From positions 62,001 through 126,000 of the forward strand of contig QLIY01000311.1 of NCBI GenBank assembly GCA_003260075.1: a DNA stretch of 64,000 bases. Reading direction: 5' to 3'. Source of the stretch: Phallusia mammillata. Taxonomy: Eukaryota > Chordata > Ascidiacea > Phlebobranchia > Ascidiidae. Below, piece after piece: positions 51,501-64,000 of this stretch. Position numbers and translations under genes: made by a program. Below the pieces are notes generated by a model. That model searched no databases and was not told where the DNA came from. It was given only the letters and a program-made list of their open reading frames with translations. The stretch's first letter is position 1; the number at the start of each line of letters is the position of its first letter.

Positions 51501-54500
51501 ATAAGTGAGGAAACGAGTCCGGAGACCCTAGATAGCTTGTTTTGTCACGCTTGTGAAGGCTAAGAACATTAACTGGGCGACCTACACGCAAATGCGTCGC
51601 GCTATGGCAATAATTCCGAAACAAATTCCACTTATGCGCGAGGACAACAGGAAGAAACGAAGCCACTTCAAACAGTTTTCTGGGATTATGTGAGGACAAA
51701 ACAGACATCGTGAAAATAACTGCGTGTGACCAACTAGCTGCAAAAAGGTCAGCGCGCAAACAAAAGCACACAAATCTGTAACCTAGACGTGATCGCTTGT
51801 TATGGCATGCTGCTAATATTTTAACCCAAGCATGTCGTTTTTTTTTCGCCGCAACCGTAACTAAACAAAATACCTAAAACGTCTGAAACAAAAGCGTCAT
51901 CCCATGCACCTAATTTTTGCAAATCAAAAACACCAAGTATTTAACGCTGTTATGAAACAAAGCCAATAAAGTTTGTTCATTGCTGAAAATTGAAGAGCTT
52001 TTTGGGGGTAATGTTTTGACATCCCATGTGGGAAATTTTTTTTGTTTTTTTTAAACTGTTTAAAAAACCCACAAGCGTTTATGAGACAAATGCCACAAGT
52101 CACATTCTAAATCCAAGGCTCCACCTGCATGAAGCGCTAAACAGTTGTGGAAACGCACAGTTCCGGTGATTAATCCAAGCTCTGTCAGCAAAAGCAATGA
52201 GCGTCGGGGTGAGGAGATAATGCCTCGCCTTGTTGTCAGAGCTAGTCGTGAGCCGGTGTCCTATTACCGGGGTGGCTTTTAGCCTTCGCCCCGGACAGGG
52301 TTTTAGGCACGGCCCGCTGGATTTTAACGCCTGGATGCCAAAAGACCAACGTCGTCTCACCGCCATCTTTTAACCTGTCATTTTTCGGGCGCAAGAGGTT
52401 AGAAAAAAACCTTAGCCGACGCGTGAGGGTCCGTTAATCACTCTACGGACGATAGAATGCCGGAGAATTATGGCAAACTTGACAATCCGCGTTAAAGTTC
52501 ACCATTGAGCGATGTCTTTGAGAGTATGGAGAATGAGCGGTAGAACTCATATTGCGAAAGATTTAGTCTTGTAGTTGACACATCCTTTGTGCACATCTTG
52601 CATCTAAATTCACTTGCGGTAAAAATTTTATATCAATCAAACTGTAATAAAAAATTAAAATGGATTAAGTCAACAACGGTACAGTTACATTAAGTTGCCG
52701 TTAAGTGTTTGGTTTGATTTTAACGTGTAAGTTGTTATACAGGCTTCTGGCTCCAGCTTCATTTTTCACGAAAACAAAACATTGAATCTTATTTTTTCTC
52801 ATTCTTGGTGAAAATAAGTTTGTATGGCTGGTGGACTAAATCAAACCACGTGCATTGTTTATCGATCTTAGTTTTCATTCGCAAACAATTTCCTTTGTTA
52901 ATTTATAGTATCATACTTTCATTTAAAAAAAGAACCTAGAGTCGTATGGACAGGCTATCTGGAAATTCCTAATATTCGTAGATTAGCTATAATCAGGGAT
53001 CGTGTTCTGTGGCTTGCGGAAGAACGACCGGTAACTTTACACCAATCGCGGAGCGAGATCGAGACTTAATGGATGGAAAAATCTGATAAAACGTCCACAA
53101 TGATTTTTTCGTCCCTAACACCTCGTTTCACCGATGCGAGTTTATTTTTCCATAATGTTCATTGTGAAAAGTTTAAATGTTATCGAAGTTCTTCATCAAG
53201 TAATGTTGATTGTGGTTGTACGATGTCAATCTCCTGAAAATTGTGACAGTCATATCATAAAAAATGTGTATGTTCCATGATAGGCCAACTATATTGACGT
53301 CATCCTATATTTGTTTTCTAAATTTTGTCAAATAAAGCAAAATAAACTTTCTTTTTAAAATATTGGTACAACTTATTTGTAAAGACGTCAAAACTTGAAT
53401 TAAAGTAAAATTGTCTCCCCAATAAAGTCTTCAGCATGGAAGAAGTTAGTATTGGCATAGATATGTTTAAGCAGGTTCGTTTTGCCAGGCTTCGTAAGAT
53501 AACGTAAATCCCTAAGGGCTCGGCTATTATTCCTCCGAGGACCCGATCTTCCGCGGTGGCGATCTGTAGAGCAAAACTGCGATGTAAAATGCTCCTAGGG
53601 GAGCAGGTGGCGACGGAGGTCGAACAATAACTACGGTACGGAAATGAAGCAAAACCACCACGACATACAATTGTTTGCTGTAAGCGGTATGTAAGTAAAA
53701 TTTTATGGCGGGAAACCGGTGTCTATGCACCGTCGCAGGTTCCGTACGATTATGTTATGATGCGGTCGCTAATACGAGAGTCGAAGTTTACGGATCATCG
53801 CCAAACTCTTTATGCCATGAAACAGGCAAAGGCAAAGCGCGTGATCCCAAAACCGAAAGCTGAGTGGCGAAAGCAGAAAATAATAGTGTTTCCCATGACC
53901 GAAAGTCTGCTAAGTCTGACATTAGCTCAATAATGCGTAAAACGGTGATGTTTCGCTGTGCTAACAAGGCCAGCAAACAGTTTAAAGCAAAACAATTTTT
54001 GGACTTTGTGTACATTTTCTGCTGAAGAAACCGGTATGTGCATTTTCTAGTGACGGCCATTTTTCTTTCCAACTTGGCGCTTGCATTTTAAACCATTTTC
54101 TTACAAAAAACATGTTATCTCTCAACAAGTAAAATCAACAGTACTTAAAATAGTGCAAATTAGGTGGACATTTTCACAATGTATGACATTTGGTTTTAAA
54201 GTGCGATAATCGTTGGCCATTTCATTACCTTGTTCTACAAATTTGTAAATGTAATTTTTGATTAGTACATCGCCTGCTTTACAGTTCTATGTTTCTAAAG
54301 TGGGTAACTTAAGTTATTATTTCGATGAGTAAACAATTTCAAAACTAAGATAATTTTAAAAAATCCAAACGATGATTTAACTTTGTCCTATAAGTGCCAA
54401 AATTTAACAATATTGCATGGAATAGTTTCTTGCAATCAGTCACAGTTTGAAAAGTAGGGTAAAAAGAAGAATCTATAACCACCTTTTTTTGGATGAAAAT

Positions 54501-57500
54501 GTAACCATCTTAGTATGAGTGATGATTTTGTATCGATGTGTGCAAACCCAGCTGCGATTTGATCTGACTTAAAACGAGGCACCCAAGGTGGTCGATAGGT
54601 GGCCGGATTGACAAACACAAACTGGGGTTTGGCAAAAGGCTGGAAATTGATACCGGATCAACCTTGAAATTACTGCATAATTTTTCTTCATATTTGTGCG
54701 AGTTTTGACACGTTTCATAATACGAGCGTATGAAACATAAACACTGGTTTCTATGAACAAATATATGAAAAAAAGAAAAAGAATGTGCGTTTGCAATTAA
54801 ACAAGCTTTTGCATGTGTATGGGCTGGAATTAAAATGGAAATCAATGGCGTTTCAAATCATACAAACAGGTCAGGAATAGAGTTAAAATACAAATGTCTT
54901 ACACTGTAACGTAAAATGTTATTAACACTTTGTTCCATGTTATGAAATGTCCGTGCTGTTTTTATCGAACAAGGTATTGCGATTTGGTGAGAACAAAATA
55001 CAAACTTTCTCAAACGCAAGAAGTAACGTTTGTTGCGAAGTGGAAAACAAGTTTTTTTTATTTAATATTTTTGCACGTTGTTTTTAACGTCATATGGAAA
55101 TGCTTGCGAGACCAGCTGATTCGATACAGCGCCTTTAATGGGCCTGACGTACTATGATTTGTTTTCAACAGACCATCAATTCATATCCCTCTTTCAACCT
55201 CTTTCGACACAGTTCTTTGTTTCTACTTCTCACCCGCAAAATCATTTTGACAAATCACTCGAGGCTTAACATCTGTGACCCACACTAAGAAAACCATGGC
55301 GTCCCTAAAAAGCAAAACACCTTAATTCCCGCACGCTAAGTATTGAGAGCTATGATTGATTTGCAAACGAAAAAGTAAACCTCTTGTTACCACCAATTCG
55401 TCGCTTCAACGAAGTTTTGATCCACCAAAATCCGTCAACGCAAAGCGGCTAAAACCAAAGCGAAAGACCGAGACTTTGGCGTCTCTGCTTAATGCTTCAT
55501 TGCCACTGAAGATCTACCCTTAAACAAATGTCAACTTTGTTAACCATACCTAAAATGTACATTACGTCATTTGCTTTGATGTAAGCCTATTTCCAACCTG
55601 CAGGAAAAGTACCAGGCTGCCTAAAAAAGCCGCTAAGATTTAATGATCGGTTTACCAGCATTGACATGAAAGTGCCGAGCACATTACGGTCTATATGATG
55701 TGATAATAGGGCTTATCCCTGAGTATGTACACAGGTAACAATTGCCGCTATTTATCGGCACTTTCGTATCATTAGCGAGCACTGATGCCCAGTTAGTGGT
55801 TTATAATGTTGGTTTGTATCGTGGTGGGTTCAATGGTGGGCCACATATACACAAGACATTAAAAGTTTGCGATTCATCGAAGAGAGAAGTTCAGAGCAGC
55901 TCAGTGGGAAAATTATAACCGGACGTTTTTTGAAGAGAAAAAATAAAATATTGCAATTTCACGACAGAAAAAACAAGCTTACCGACAAATCACTTTCAAG
56001 TTTTTGACTTCAAAGCTTCAGACTAAAGTACGGGGGCGGGGCATTACACAGAAAGCTCTTTTGTGTATGTGCTTACTGAAGAGGTATCCTATAGCGTATC
56101 CGTGTTCGTGGGCTGCGCATTTGAAAGGCCATTGGTAACGTTATATGCTTTGCTCTGCCGACGTTTTAATTTCGATGCAGCCTGATTTCGTGACAACTGG
56201 AAACGTCTAATCGTTTGAAGTGTTTAAATTTTACGGCATGTTGTCACACCGCAGGTCTTGTGGAGTTCTCAGTGCGCTGCAAGCGGTCCAGGGACGACCG
56301 GTATTGAGTTTCTGCTACACGTTTTGTTGCCTACGATTAGAGCGTCTTCCAAAGACCGGAGAGACACAGGATAGGGGGCTATTAAGGGCTGGGGGTTAAT
56401 CGCATTTTAACATCCTATCGATGACAGGGACGAACTGATTAGCGACAACTCAGTGGCCCCGGTTGTTCTGCAAGGTTTGCTTAAAAGATGATCCCAGAAA
56501 AAATCCCCCTGCGTCAACACTACACTGGAGAAAGTCGGGCATTGAAAGCAGAAACAATGGTGTTGGTTTTATTTTTGTAACACAAAGGCCGTAAGTAAAT
56601 TGTAAACATTCATGCAGCTTGCTAAAGGAAATAGGCGTAGCCATTTTGCACATTTCCACTGTAAAACATAAAAAATAAATGATGCCGACAGATAAGTGTT
56701 TTATTGCTCAAACAAAATTATCCATAAGCTACAGTCTATACATAAAGTTTCCGAAAATTTTAACGAGACCCAAAATATTGTAAATGAAATTATCTAGGGA
56801 AATAACACATCCTAAATTTACAGGCATTTTCGTTGCTTCTCTCATATGGTAGCTTTCAACAACTTAATTTAACTTTACATGTCGGAGCATCAGAATGGCC
56901 TATTGTGCAATAATGCACCTTCACAATATAAAACTTTTCTGTATTCGTATGATTAGCCATCCAAAGCATTCGTGTCTTCGACCCCAACATATCACACTGG
57001 CAAGCTTTAAACTTTCGTACTTAAGACATGTCGCCATTTTCTACAAAGGGGCGCATGCAGATAAAAAACTGGAATTTTTGGTAGGTTGGTGATTTCTATT
57101 TGATCATTGGTATCGATCCCTGAAACTCGATCTCACTTCAATTAGTTTTGTCGTGTGATGTCACCTGCTTTGATCTCACCGCCGACTAGCGCGAATTGCT
57201 GCACAATTTCTAATGAAATCATCATCGGGCTGTCGTGACTGAATAGAGCTGGGAACACGGATCGAGCAAACGGTGGTATTTGCGGTTAACCCGTTAGTTT
57301 TGTTGTGATCACGGAATCACTTTGGCCTACATTACATTGTAACAAAAAACAATACAGAAAACAAACAAAAACAAAAAAACGCTTACACACATCTTACCCC
57401 AATGGCTAAAACAACACTCGTTCGAACACAGCATGGTGGAAATGCTAAAGACCTTGGTTCTGTTTAACACATTTGTATGAATAAAAAGTATTGTTTCGAA

Positions 57501-59330
57501 AGAAAGCTCAAAAGAATAATTGTGTTTATTTTCCTAATTTGGAATTATGACAAACGTGCATGGTGAAATAGCGCTCCTTTACTCAAATACGGCGTAGTTT
57601 CCTAATATTTGGGGTGGTCATTCCTGACATCACATTGCCCTAAGTCAACGAGCATCGGTATGTCAACGCCCACACCATGCTTTCATAACAACGCAAGGAA
57701 AACACTTCAGATTATTCACTAATGCGCCACGCTTACCTGCTCACCAACAGCCGATCTGACATATTGCAAATCACGTGCCCGTCACGGGTGACCTGTCGCC
57801 AATGGGCGCGTCGCAAGGCAGTGACAGCTCGATGTGGGTGACGCACTCGAGTAACATGATGGGAAAGTGTGTGGAACGGCCAGGGGTCACTCTGAGTCAT
57901 ATAATATCGAAAGAAACTTTGCTCGCTGCCCACGTCGTGGAGTCGCAATAGCGATACGCTTACGTATCCATTACGAATGACTCGCAACACTCGGCTTTGT
58001 GTTCGCAAGTCGAGACACTGAATAAACCGATCGGGTTTACTCCTGTCGTCGGGGAATTTTCTTGTCCGACTTGTTTAACGTGGACTAATGGGTGAAAGCC
58101 CCAATTGGAACCAGGGGTTAAGTAATGACGTGCTAATAAAAGCTATCGCTTTCAAATGCCCTCGAAAAGTGTTCGAGACCTACAAGTTCATTTAATAAAA
58201 TTACACTAGTGTACTCTAGCAACAGCAACATACATACCGCGTTTTGTCAACCTTGTTCAAACCTAAAACTATAGTCAATCTAGATAGAATTTTATTCATT
58301 AAACCCCATGTAAATACAAATCTCCATCTTACATTCATAACACGTAAGCCAAATAAGCTAAACTGTTTCCCACGGTAAACTGCACGCAGGCAAACAGGGG
58401 TTTGATGTGATGAGTTGTGGCCGCGGAGCTGGACAACGATCGATCGCTTTCAGGGGATCAAAGACTTGAGCGACCCAACTGCCTCAACGCGAGTTACAGT
58501 CTCGTGTCAGAGTCACCAACCCACGCTTAACCAAGTATGTGACGAGCTGTGCGCTGAGATCAAAGCGGGTGCACTGTTGACAACAAAATTTGTTCCCTCA
58601 AACAGACAGAATACGGCCTAAATCTTGGCTGTTTACAAAACAGTTTGGTTTGTCCATTGAGTCTTTCACAGGCTTACTTGTGGGGCGATTCGGCTAATGT
58701 GTTTTAGGGGATTACTCGTCAAGACCTGGCCGATAAAGAGCAACAAAATAGCGCACAGAGGCGATTTTCTAAAATGTTAGTTTTGTACACACATGGGCTT
58801 AACTCCGTCCGGACTTTAGAAATCCCCAAGGCCGGCTTTCAACACGCACAAACTCTCAGAGAAATTTCGCCATTATTTTTCTCTCCGCTGCGATTCCCCA
58901 TAGCGCACACAGAACTGGACATGTGGATCGGATGCTGCCTGATATATTTCACGGCGTGTAAGCGTGCAGCGATAACAACAATACTAAGACTTGTGTTTAA
59001 TTTATGCGCATCTCGCATACGGCGGGCCGATGGAAACGCGAAACCTGAAACCTCCGGCTGAAGACGATATGGAATGGATTCAACACACGCCAAACACATG
59101 GCTTTCTCAGTCGCTATTGGTCTTAAATTTCACTGCATGTGGTTAGTGCAATTTTGTGTGTAAGAGACAGCACAGCACAGCTAGTAAAACAAAATGAGCT
59201 GGCTGATATTGCGCGCCGCGATTTTAATTGGATTATGCTCTTCCACGCAAACACAGCCACGGACGCTAAACACACAAATGGAAGGGGTCCGGCGAGAAGC
59301 GAAGGGTCCAGCGCCGCTTGATGAATCACG

Positions 59331-59442
59331 GTTAATTATCTTCTCGTGGGAAAGTCACCCCGAGCCGCCGCGCCCGCCCCACTCTGGCCCCCTGGGAAAA
59401 TAATTCGTCTTCTCCCGAGCAGTGACTGCGATAAGAGATAAG
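59331..59442. promoter_or_regulatory. candidate enhancer core: GATA and Su(H)-like sites
   Basis: Within about 110 bases there are three GATA-type sites (AAGATAA on the minus strand at about 59336-59342, GATAAG at 59430-59435 and again at 59437-59442) and a consensus-like Su(H)/CBF1 site CGTGGGAAA at 59345-59353, within a G+C-rich island about 3.8 kb upstream of the Six1/2 start. Such sites occur by chance often, so this is a weak call based on clustering and position. Confidence 0.3.
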
Positions 59443-62400
59443 AAAGAGCTGGGGCCTTCAGGCTGCGAATGCTATTAGCGCCTTAAATGGCGCGAGCAAG
59501 ACGCCGTGACGGGACAGTTTCTTACTTGGGCTCAGGCTCTCACTATGGTTCATGCGCGCGTAGAAATACAAAATAAACACCCGCTCTGGTCGGTGTGAAG
59601 TTAGAAGTATTAGGGCTAGCAACAGTTTATCTCGAGTGACGCGTCCGTCAACGCGCCATGATCCCATAACAGCCGATTTCCTTCGAGCTTGGCGAAGGCG
59701 CCCCACTTCTCGAGTTGGACCCGGTTTTCAACGGGCGGAGACTCGTTAGACACGCCGAAAGTTTTGGCGTAAAAATTTGTGGGATTTGACTTTGCTGGCC
59801 TCACCGCACCATCGCTATGCGTTATGTTGAGTAGCGTAGTCGCCCCTTTTGAGCGAATTAGTGAATTAGCGATATTTTTGTGCATGTGGGTGGCGGCGTC
59901 TCGTTAAAGCGATGGACTGTAAGGATGAAAGGAGTCGAATCAGCCCTGGAGGTGTGAAGAACTATATTAATTAGCTCAGAATGACTCATCGGCGGTTTAT
60001 ACTGTTGAAAAACAAAACTTGAAATTGCGGTTAGCTATTGCCTATTCAACCAGAAAGGTTAATACAGCGATTATTATTAAAGACCTTGCAGCTTTCAAAA
60101 AGAGATTTTATAGCATTTTTGCAATACAATTTAAGTATTACCTAAAGCCTTTGTTGTGTATACTGTCTTGAATATTTTCCAAGCTACGGAACATTCCTAA
60201 TTTCAAGATTACTTTGTTCAACTCCTAAGTAGTTTCATTGTACATCACCATTGATGAGGGTTTAATCATCCAGACGATATTTCCCAGAGAATAGACTTAG
60301 ATACGCGGCATCTGCTTTGATTGGCAATTAAATGCTTGTAACACGGTGTTTGGCGCACGTCAGGATTATGCAATTATACAGACAGACCGCGCGCATCTTG
60401 GGAAGGCTGGATCGAGTGGCAATTAATATAAACGCAAATAAATAGGATTAGGTCACCCGGGACAATGCCGAATTCGCAGAGGCGACAAATTCCCTTTGCA
60501 CGTACAGAAAAGAAAACAACGACTATAGGCAAAGATTTCACTCAGGGAATTTTCTCACTTTCATTTGGCCGCCCCTTGTGGATTTATTTCATGCGTCTGA
60601 TGTCAGATAAGGTGATTAGTTTTGCTTAACGGGATGTTTTTCTTTCCTCTTTGTTAGCCCACTGATCAAACGTGCATGCAATGTAAATGACTGTCACTTC
60701 ATTAATCTGGTAACGTGTTTTTGATCACACAAAAAAGCCGACAGTACCCTAAAGTTGCTGTCATATTTAATTAGTGTGCAATGTATTGTTATTTGAGACT
60801 TTCAAGGTTATAAATCTATTTTTAAAATGTATTAGTTGTTTTAAACAGTAACATAAAACGGCTTTGCGTGTAAACTATTGCAACAAAATGTATGTTACAA
60901 TTTATCATTGGCTACTAAATTCAAAACAAATTTGTTGCAACTAAAAACTGCAAAAAGTCAACTTGTTAGCATGTTTAGCTGGATATTTGCACAACTGAAT
61001 GCAAAATGTATGCAGTTGGGAAAATGGCGGATTTGGTTGACGCGTATTGGCACATAAGCAAAAAAACAGCAACGAGACGCAAAACTTGTCGCTGGTCTGC
61101 AAGTTACTGATGCATAATGCATGGCTCAGCTCGGTGTTTTGCACTTCGGTCTGACTTTGGGGTAAACGGGGGCACTCTAAGAAATGTAATTATTTGTTGA
61201 CAGTTAAATTATTATTTTGCTAAAGGTTTGACAAAATTATCAAAGAAATAAAAATTACGTGTTCTAATCTTTCACTAGGAGATAAAGTTTAGTTTTCCGT
61301 TTAGTTTACGTTTAATCCTTTCTGTTGTATATTTTTTGGCTATAGATAGGTTGACAAAACTGGAAAAAAATTACCTACAAAATCGACAATGTCAAAAACT
61401 AATGCAACGCGATAAATCATGAACGCTAAATTTAAATGCAATACATAACAGCACAAAATACTGCAAATTCTTCAGAACGAACGCTAACCTATAATTTAAT
61501 AATTCATAACGCATTTTACCAGGCAATATATTGCAACTGTTAGAATAACAACCGTTGTTGAATAGTGAAGCTTGCATCAACATCACAGTGTAATGTAACA
61601 TCGTATGAGACCGCGGAATTAATGCTTGTAATTCCCAGGATCATACGATATCTTCCTGACAGCGGCTTTCTCCCAATAAGCGAAGCTCAGAGATTTAATC
61701 TGCGCCAATTCAGGTTTATCGCAAGTATTTTGTTACCGCTCAATACGTCCGAAAAACTCTCGCGCTAACAACAATTTGGTTTGATTTGGATTTTACTATT
61801 TTGCAAGTTTGAGGGCATTATCTTGTGCTTTTAAGAAGTATGTAAAATTACGTTCATAAATGGTTGGATTTGCCCAATGGTAAATTCTATCGACCATTAC
61901 CCCGCTAGATGGCAGCAAAGCATACCTGAATCCATTCCGGTCCGGTCAATCCAAACTCGAAAGTGGAATATAAGATTGCAAACGCTTTTTGTCGATAATT
62001 TGCGATGACAAATAAACACAATCTTTACTTCCGATTTCGAAAAGTTTGCAAAATCTTTATAAATGTGGTCAAGTTTGACCGAGTATTACTGCTATTAGTC
62101 GGGCACGTCGAAATGTCAAGATAGAAAATAGAAACTAGCTTTTGGTTAAAAAAATTAAATTTACAAAGACTGCGATAGAAACAAAATTTATACGGAGAGT
62201 AGTAATTTGTAGTCTGGTTGTATATAAATTGTGCAGTATATACTACCACAGATACATGAAAGTCATTTTACATTGGCAAACAGTTGTTTTTTTAAAAAAG
62301 TGTGCTTGTATGTAACATAACGAAATTGCGTATTAGGAAATATGCAAATCGAAACTAAACAAGCGTCTTTCTGAAAATGGCGCACGCGGCAGCGGCAGGC

Positions 62401-63039
62401 CAAATTTGTAGAAAGCGTGACCATGCAGAACCGTAAGTGAGCAAGTGGGCACACGAGACAGTTTTCGGGAGAGGAAAAAAGCGAAAAAAGCAAGAGAAAC
62501 GACCAAAGCAGCAAGTTCCCGAGATTGATTCAGCGCGTCGTCGAGCCGATTATAAACAAGGGTTGGGACGACCAGCGATTGTCACCTTTTGTTGTCGATC
62601 GTCGATTGCTTGTTGTTTTTCTCGCCACAGTCGAATTTCTCTCGCCAGTTCGCTATTAATGTGCTGGATTGTGACGGAGAACAGTTAGTTGCGAGGTGTT
62701 GCCACCTGAGAGTGGACGTTGCCAAGAGTGTGGCATAGAAATCGAAATTTATCAGCAGACTTTATTTTTAGGAAATAAAAGGAATAACAAATATCGTTAC
62801 TGAAAATGATGATTGTAGAATAAAAGAAAGTAACTGAGGAGAGAATCATATGAGAATGATAGCAAAATAGACAGCACCGATGATTAAAATGCAAATTATT
62901 TTAAAAAAATCATGTGATTTAAAAGTTTTACTATTTTTGTAAGAGAAGTCAGTTTTACTAGGTGTAACGGAAGCGCCATTTTCGAACAGCGATGCTAATT
63001 GAATATTGACGAGTAAAGGGTATAGCATGTCTCATAAAC

Positions 63040-63060
63040 CTATTTTTCTTAAAATTTCAG
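63040..63060 (+). other. 3' splice acceptor upstream of the Six1/2 coding exon
   Basis: A pyrimidine-rich stretch CCTATTTTTCTTAAAATTTCAG ends at 63060. It implies a 5' UTR intron or, in an ascidian, a spliced-leader acceptor, with about 159 bases of 5' UTR before the first in-frame ATG. Confidence 0.5.
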
Positions 63061-63219
63061 ATCTGCGTATATGCCTTGTGCAATTTAGTACATCTCTAAA
63101 ACTAAATACGTCGTCTATGCCAAGCTCTGTATAGCGAATCGGCACATATTTAAGCCAAGATTTTGACTACGGTGGTGACGGAACCAAATTACTTGACAAC
63201 CTCTTCGCAGGAGCCAGCA

Positions 63220-63807
63220 ATGGCCGCCGCACTAGCCATCAATCCTTACCCGGCAATGCTTCCGCAGGTAGTGCAGCACCCTTCCGCAGTCGCAGCCGCT
63301 GCTGCAGCGCATTTCTCCGCCGTTTCCGCCGGTCCAAGTTCTCACATCAACCACAGCATGATGAGCAACTACGGCGGGATGCCGGCACCTGTTCCCCCGC
63401 CGAGTTCACAACCCGGCTCCGGGCTCTCATTCGGTTTCACCCAGGAGCAAGTGGCCTGTGTTTGCGAAGTGCTACAACAAGGAGGCAATATTGAGCGACT
63501 TGCAAGATTTTTATGGTCTCTTCCTGGATGCGAGCAGCTGCACAAGAACGAAAGCGTCCTAAAGGCAAAGGCAGTTGTCGCATTTCATCGCGGCAACTTT
63601 CGCGAACTTTACAAGATTATCGAAAACAATCAGTTTTCTGAACACAACCATCCGAAGCTGCAACAACTCTGGCTCAAATCGCATTACATCGAAGCCGAAA
63701 AACTGAGGGGGCGACCACTTGGTGCTGTTGGAAAGTACCGAGTGCGGAGGAAGTTTCCTCTTCCGAGGTCAATCTGGGATGGAGAAGAAACAAGCTACTG
63801 TTTTAAG
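63220..63807 (+). CDS. Six1/2: Six1/2 homeobox transcription factor, first coding exon (partial gene)
   Basis: From ATG 63220 (GCAATGG, favourable context; the frame is closed by a stop at 63151 with no earlier ATG) to a donor after CFK at 63807. Residues 1-70 are a low-complexity leader with an Ala run (24-30) and Pro/Ser-rich parts. It is much longer than in human SIX1, whose SIX domain begins about nine residues in. From [20 protein letters not shown] (71 onward) through the conserved [38 protein letters not shown] the SIX domain is complete and matches the Six1/2 subfamily rather than Six3/6 or Six4/5. The homeodomain is interrupted after GEETSYCFK at the usual intron; helices 2-3 and the C-terminus lie outside the window. 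Six1/2 proteins bind DNA with Eya co-activators and control placodal, muscle and siphon-primordium development in chordates. Confidence 0.95.
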
Positions 63808-64000
63808 GTGCGTGGAAAGTATTGAATATGTTGTATCATTTAGTTTGTTTGAAGACATGCTCCCATGTACATTAGAGGTGTGACATGAAACCACAAGTTG
63901 CATAAACTTTAAACAGTAAATGCGATTCACAATATTAGCATTCAATCTATTAAGAATATTTGTGCATACAAATACAACACATTTTAATGATGTTGCAAGT
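63808..64000 (+). other. start of Six1/2 intron
   Basis: Begins GTGCGT right after the CFK codon. AT-rich, with no further exon before the window ends. Confidence 0.8.

Larger units (their letters stand above)
45578..63060. other. 17.5-kb gene-poor region upstream of Six1/2
   Basis: I find no exon chain, conserved domain or RNA gene. All open frames are short, and many lack an ATG (for example 46125, 50170 and 62437). Base composition is uneven: AT-rich DNA is broken by G+C/CpG-richer islands at roughly 46080-46430, 47330-47550, 52090-52450, 57720-58120, 58400-58620 and 59100-59880. A large non-coding flank with such islands is common around developmental transcription factor genes and may hold enhancers. 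This is inference; unrecognised lineage-specific genes are possible. Confidence 0.5.

Noticed and set aside
52100..52366. 88-residue ATG frame on the minus strand
   Set aside because: Good start context, but no domain, no splice evidence and no hydrophobic or repeat pattern. The G+C-rich island is just as likely non-coding.
57733..58008. 91-residue minus-strand frame in a G+C-rich island
   Set aside because: No recognisable family; composition follows the CpG-rich DNA. Kept only as part of the candidate regulatory islands.
59925..59950. tRNA B-box-like sequence (AGTCGAATCAGCCC)
   Set aside because: No matching A box or acceptor stem pairs with it at tRNA spacing.

Overview
The window looks like nuclear DNA of a solitary ascidian tunicate, most likely a Ciona-like species. 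It is AT-rich and has compact multi-exon genes with short GT-AG introns. The genes are chordate-type: RBBP6 with an N-terminal DWNN domain, a RASD1/2-type small GTPase, a type II membrane dipeptidyl peptidase of the DPP4 family, and Six1/2. The species cannot be fixed from the sequence alone. Allele-like duplications at contig joins suggest an assembly from a highly heterozygous animal.

Layout. 1-7.1 kb: a short secreted-peptide gene resembling the CRF/urocortin/DH44 family (1369-1686, +), an intronless Arg-rich disordered protein of unknown function (3017-4498, -), and two weaker minus-strand candidates (about 620-1190 and 6720-7115). 7.5-23.2 kb: a complete 19-exon RBBP6 gene (+). I traced it exon by exon with every phase closing, giving about 2022 residues. 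Its introns hold a fold-back MITE, a hAT MITE with a perfect 8-bp target duplication, and long poly-C blocks. 23.2-32.4 kb: no gene recognised. This stretch has a 2.07-kb tandem (or allelic) duplication, more hAT-type DNA and several short direct duplications joined by exactly ten C. 32.4-36.6 kb: a 3-exon RASD1/2-like GTPase (+) with no C-terminal CAAX box. 37.6-44.5 kb: a complete 18-exon dipeptidyl peptidase (-, 799 residues) with an intact Ser/Asp/His triad but an altered double-Glu motif. 44.5-63.1 kb: about 18 kb with no convincing gene, probably including regulatory DNA of the gene that follows. 63.2-64 kb: the first coding exon of Six1/2 (+), with a complete SIX domain. The homeodomain is split by the intron and continues outside the window.

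The genes do not form one pathway. They are ordinary neighbours: RASD and the peptidase converge, and the peptidase and Six1/2 diverge. The most useful second looks are the CRF-like prohormone, the peptidase that keeps its catalytic triad but loses half of the substrate-anchoring Glu pair, the RASD protein without a prenylation motif, and the strong evidence that the C-runs are disguised assembly gaps.
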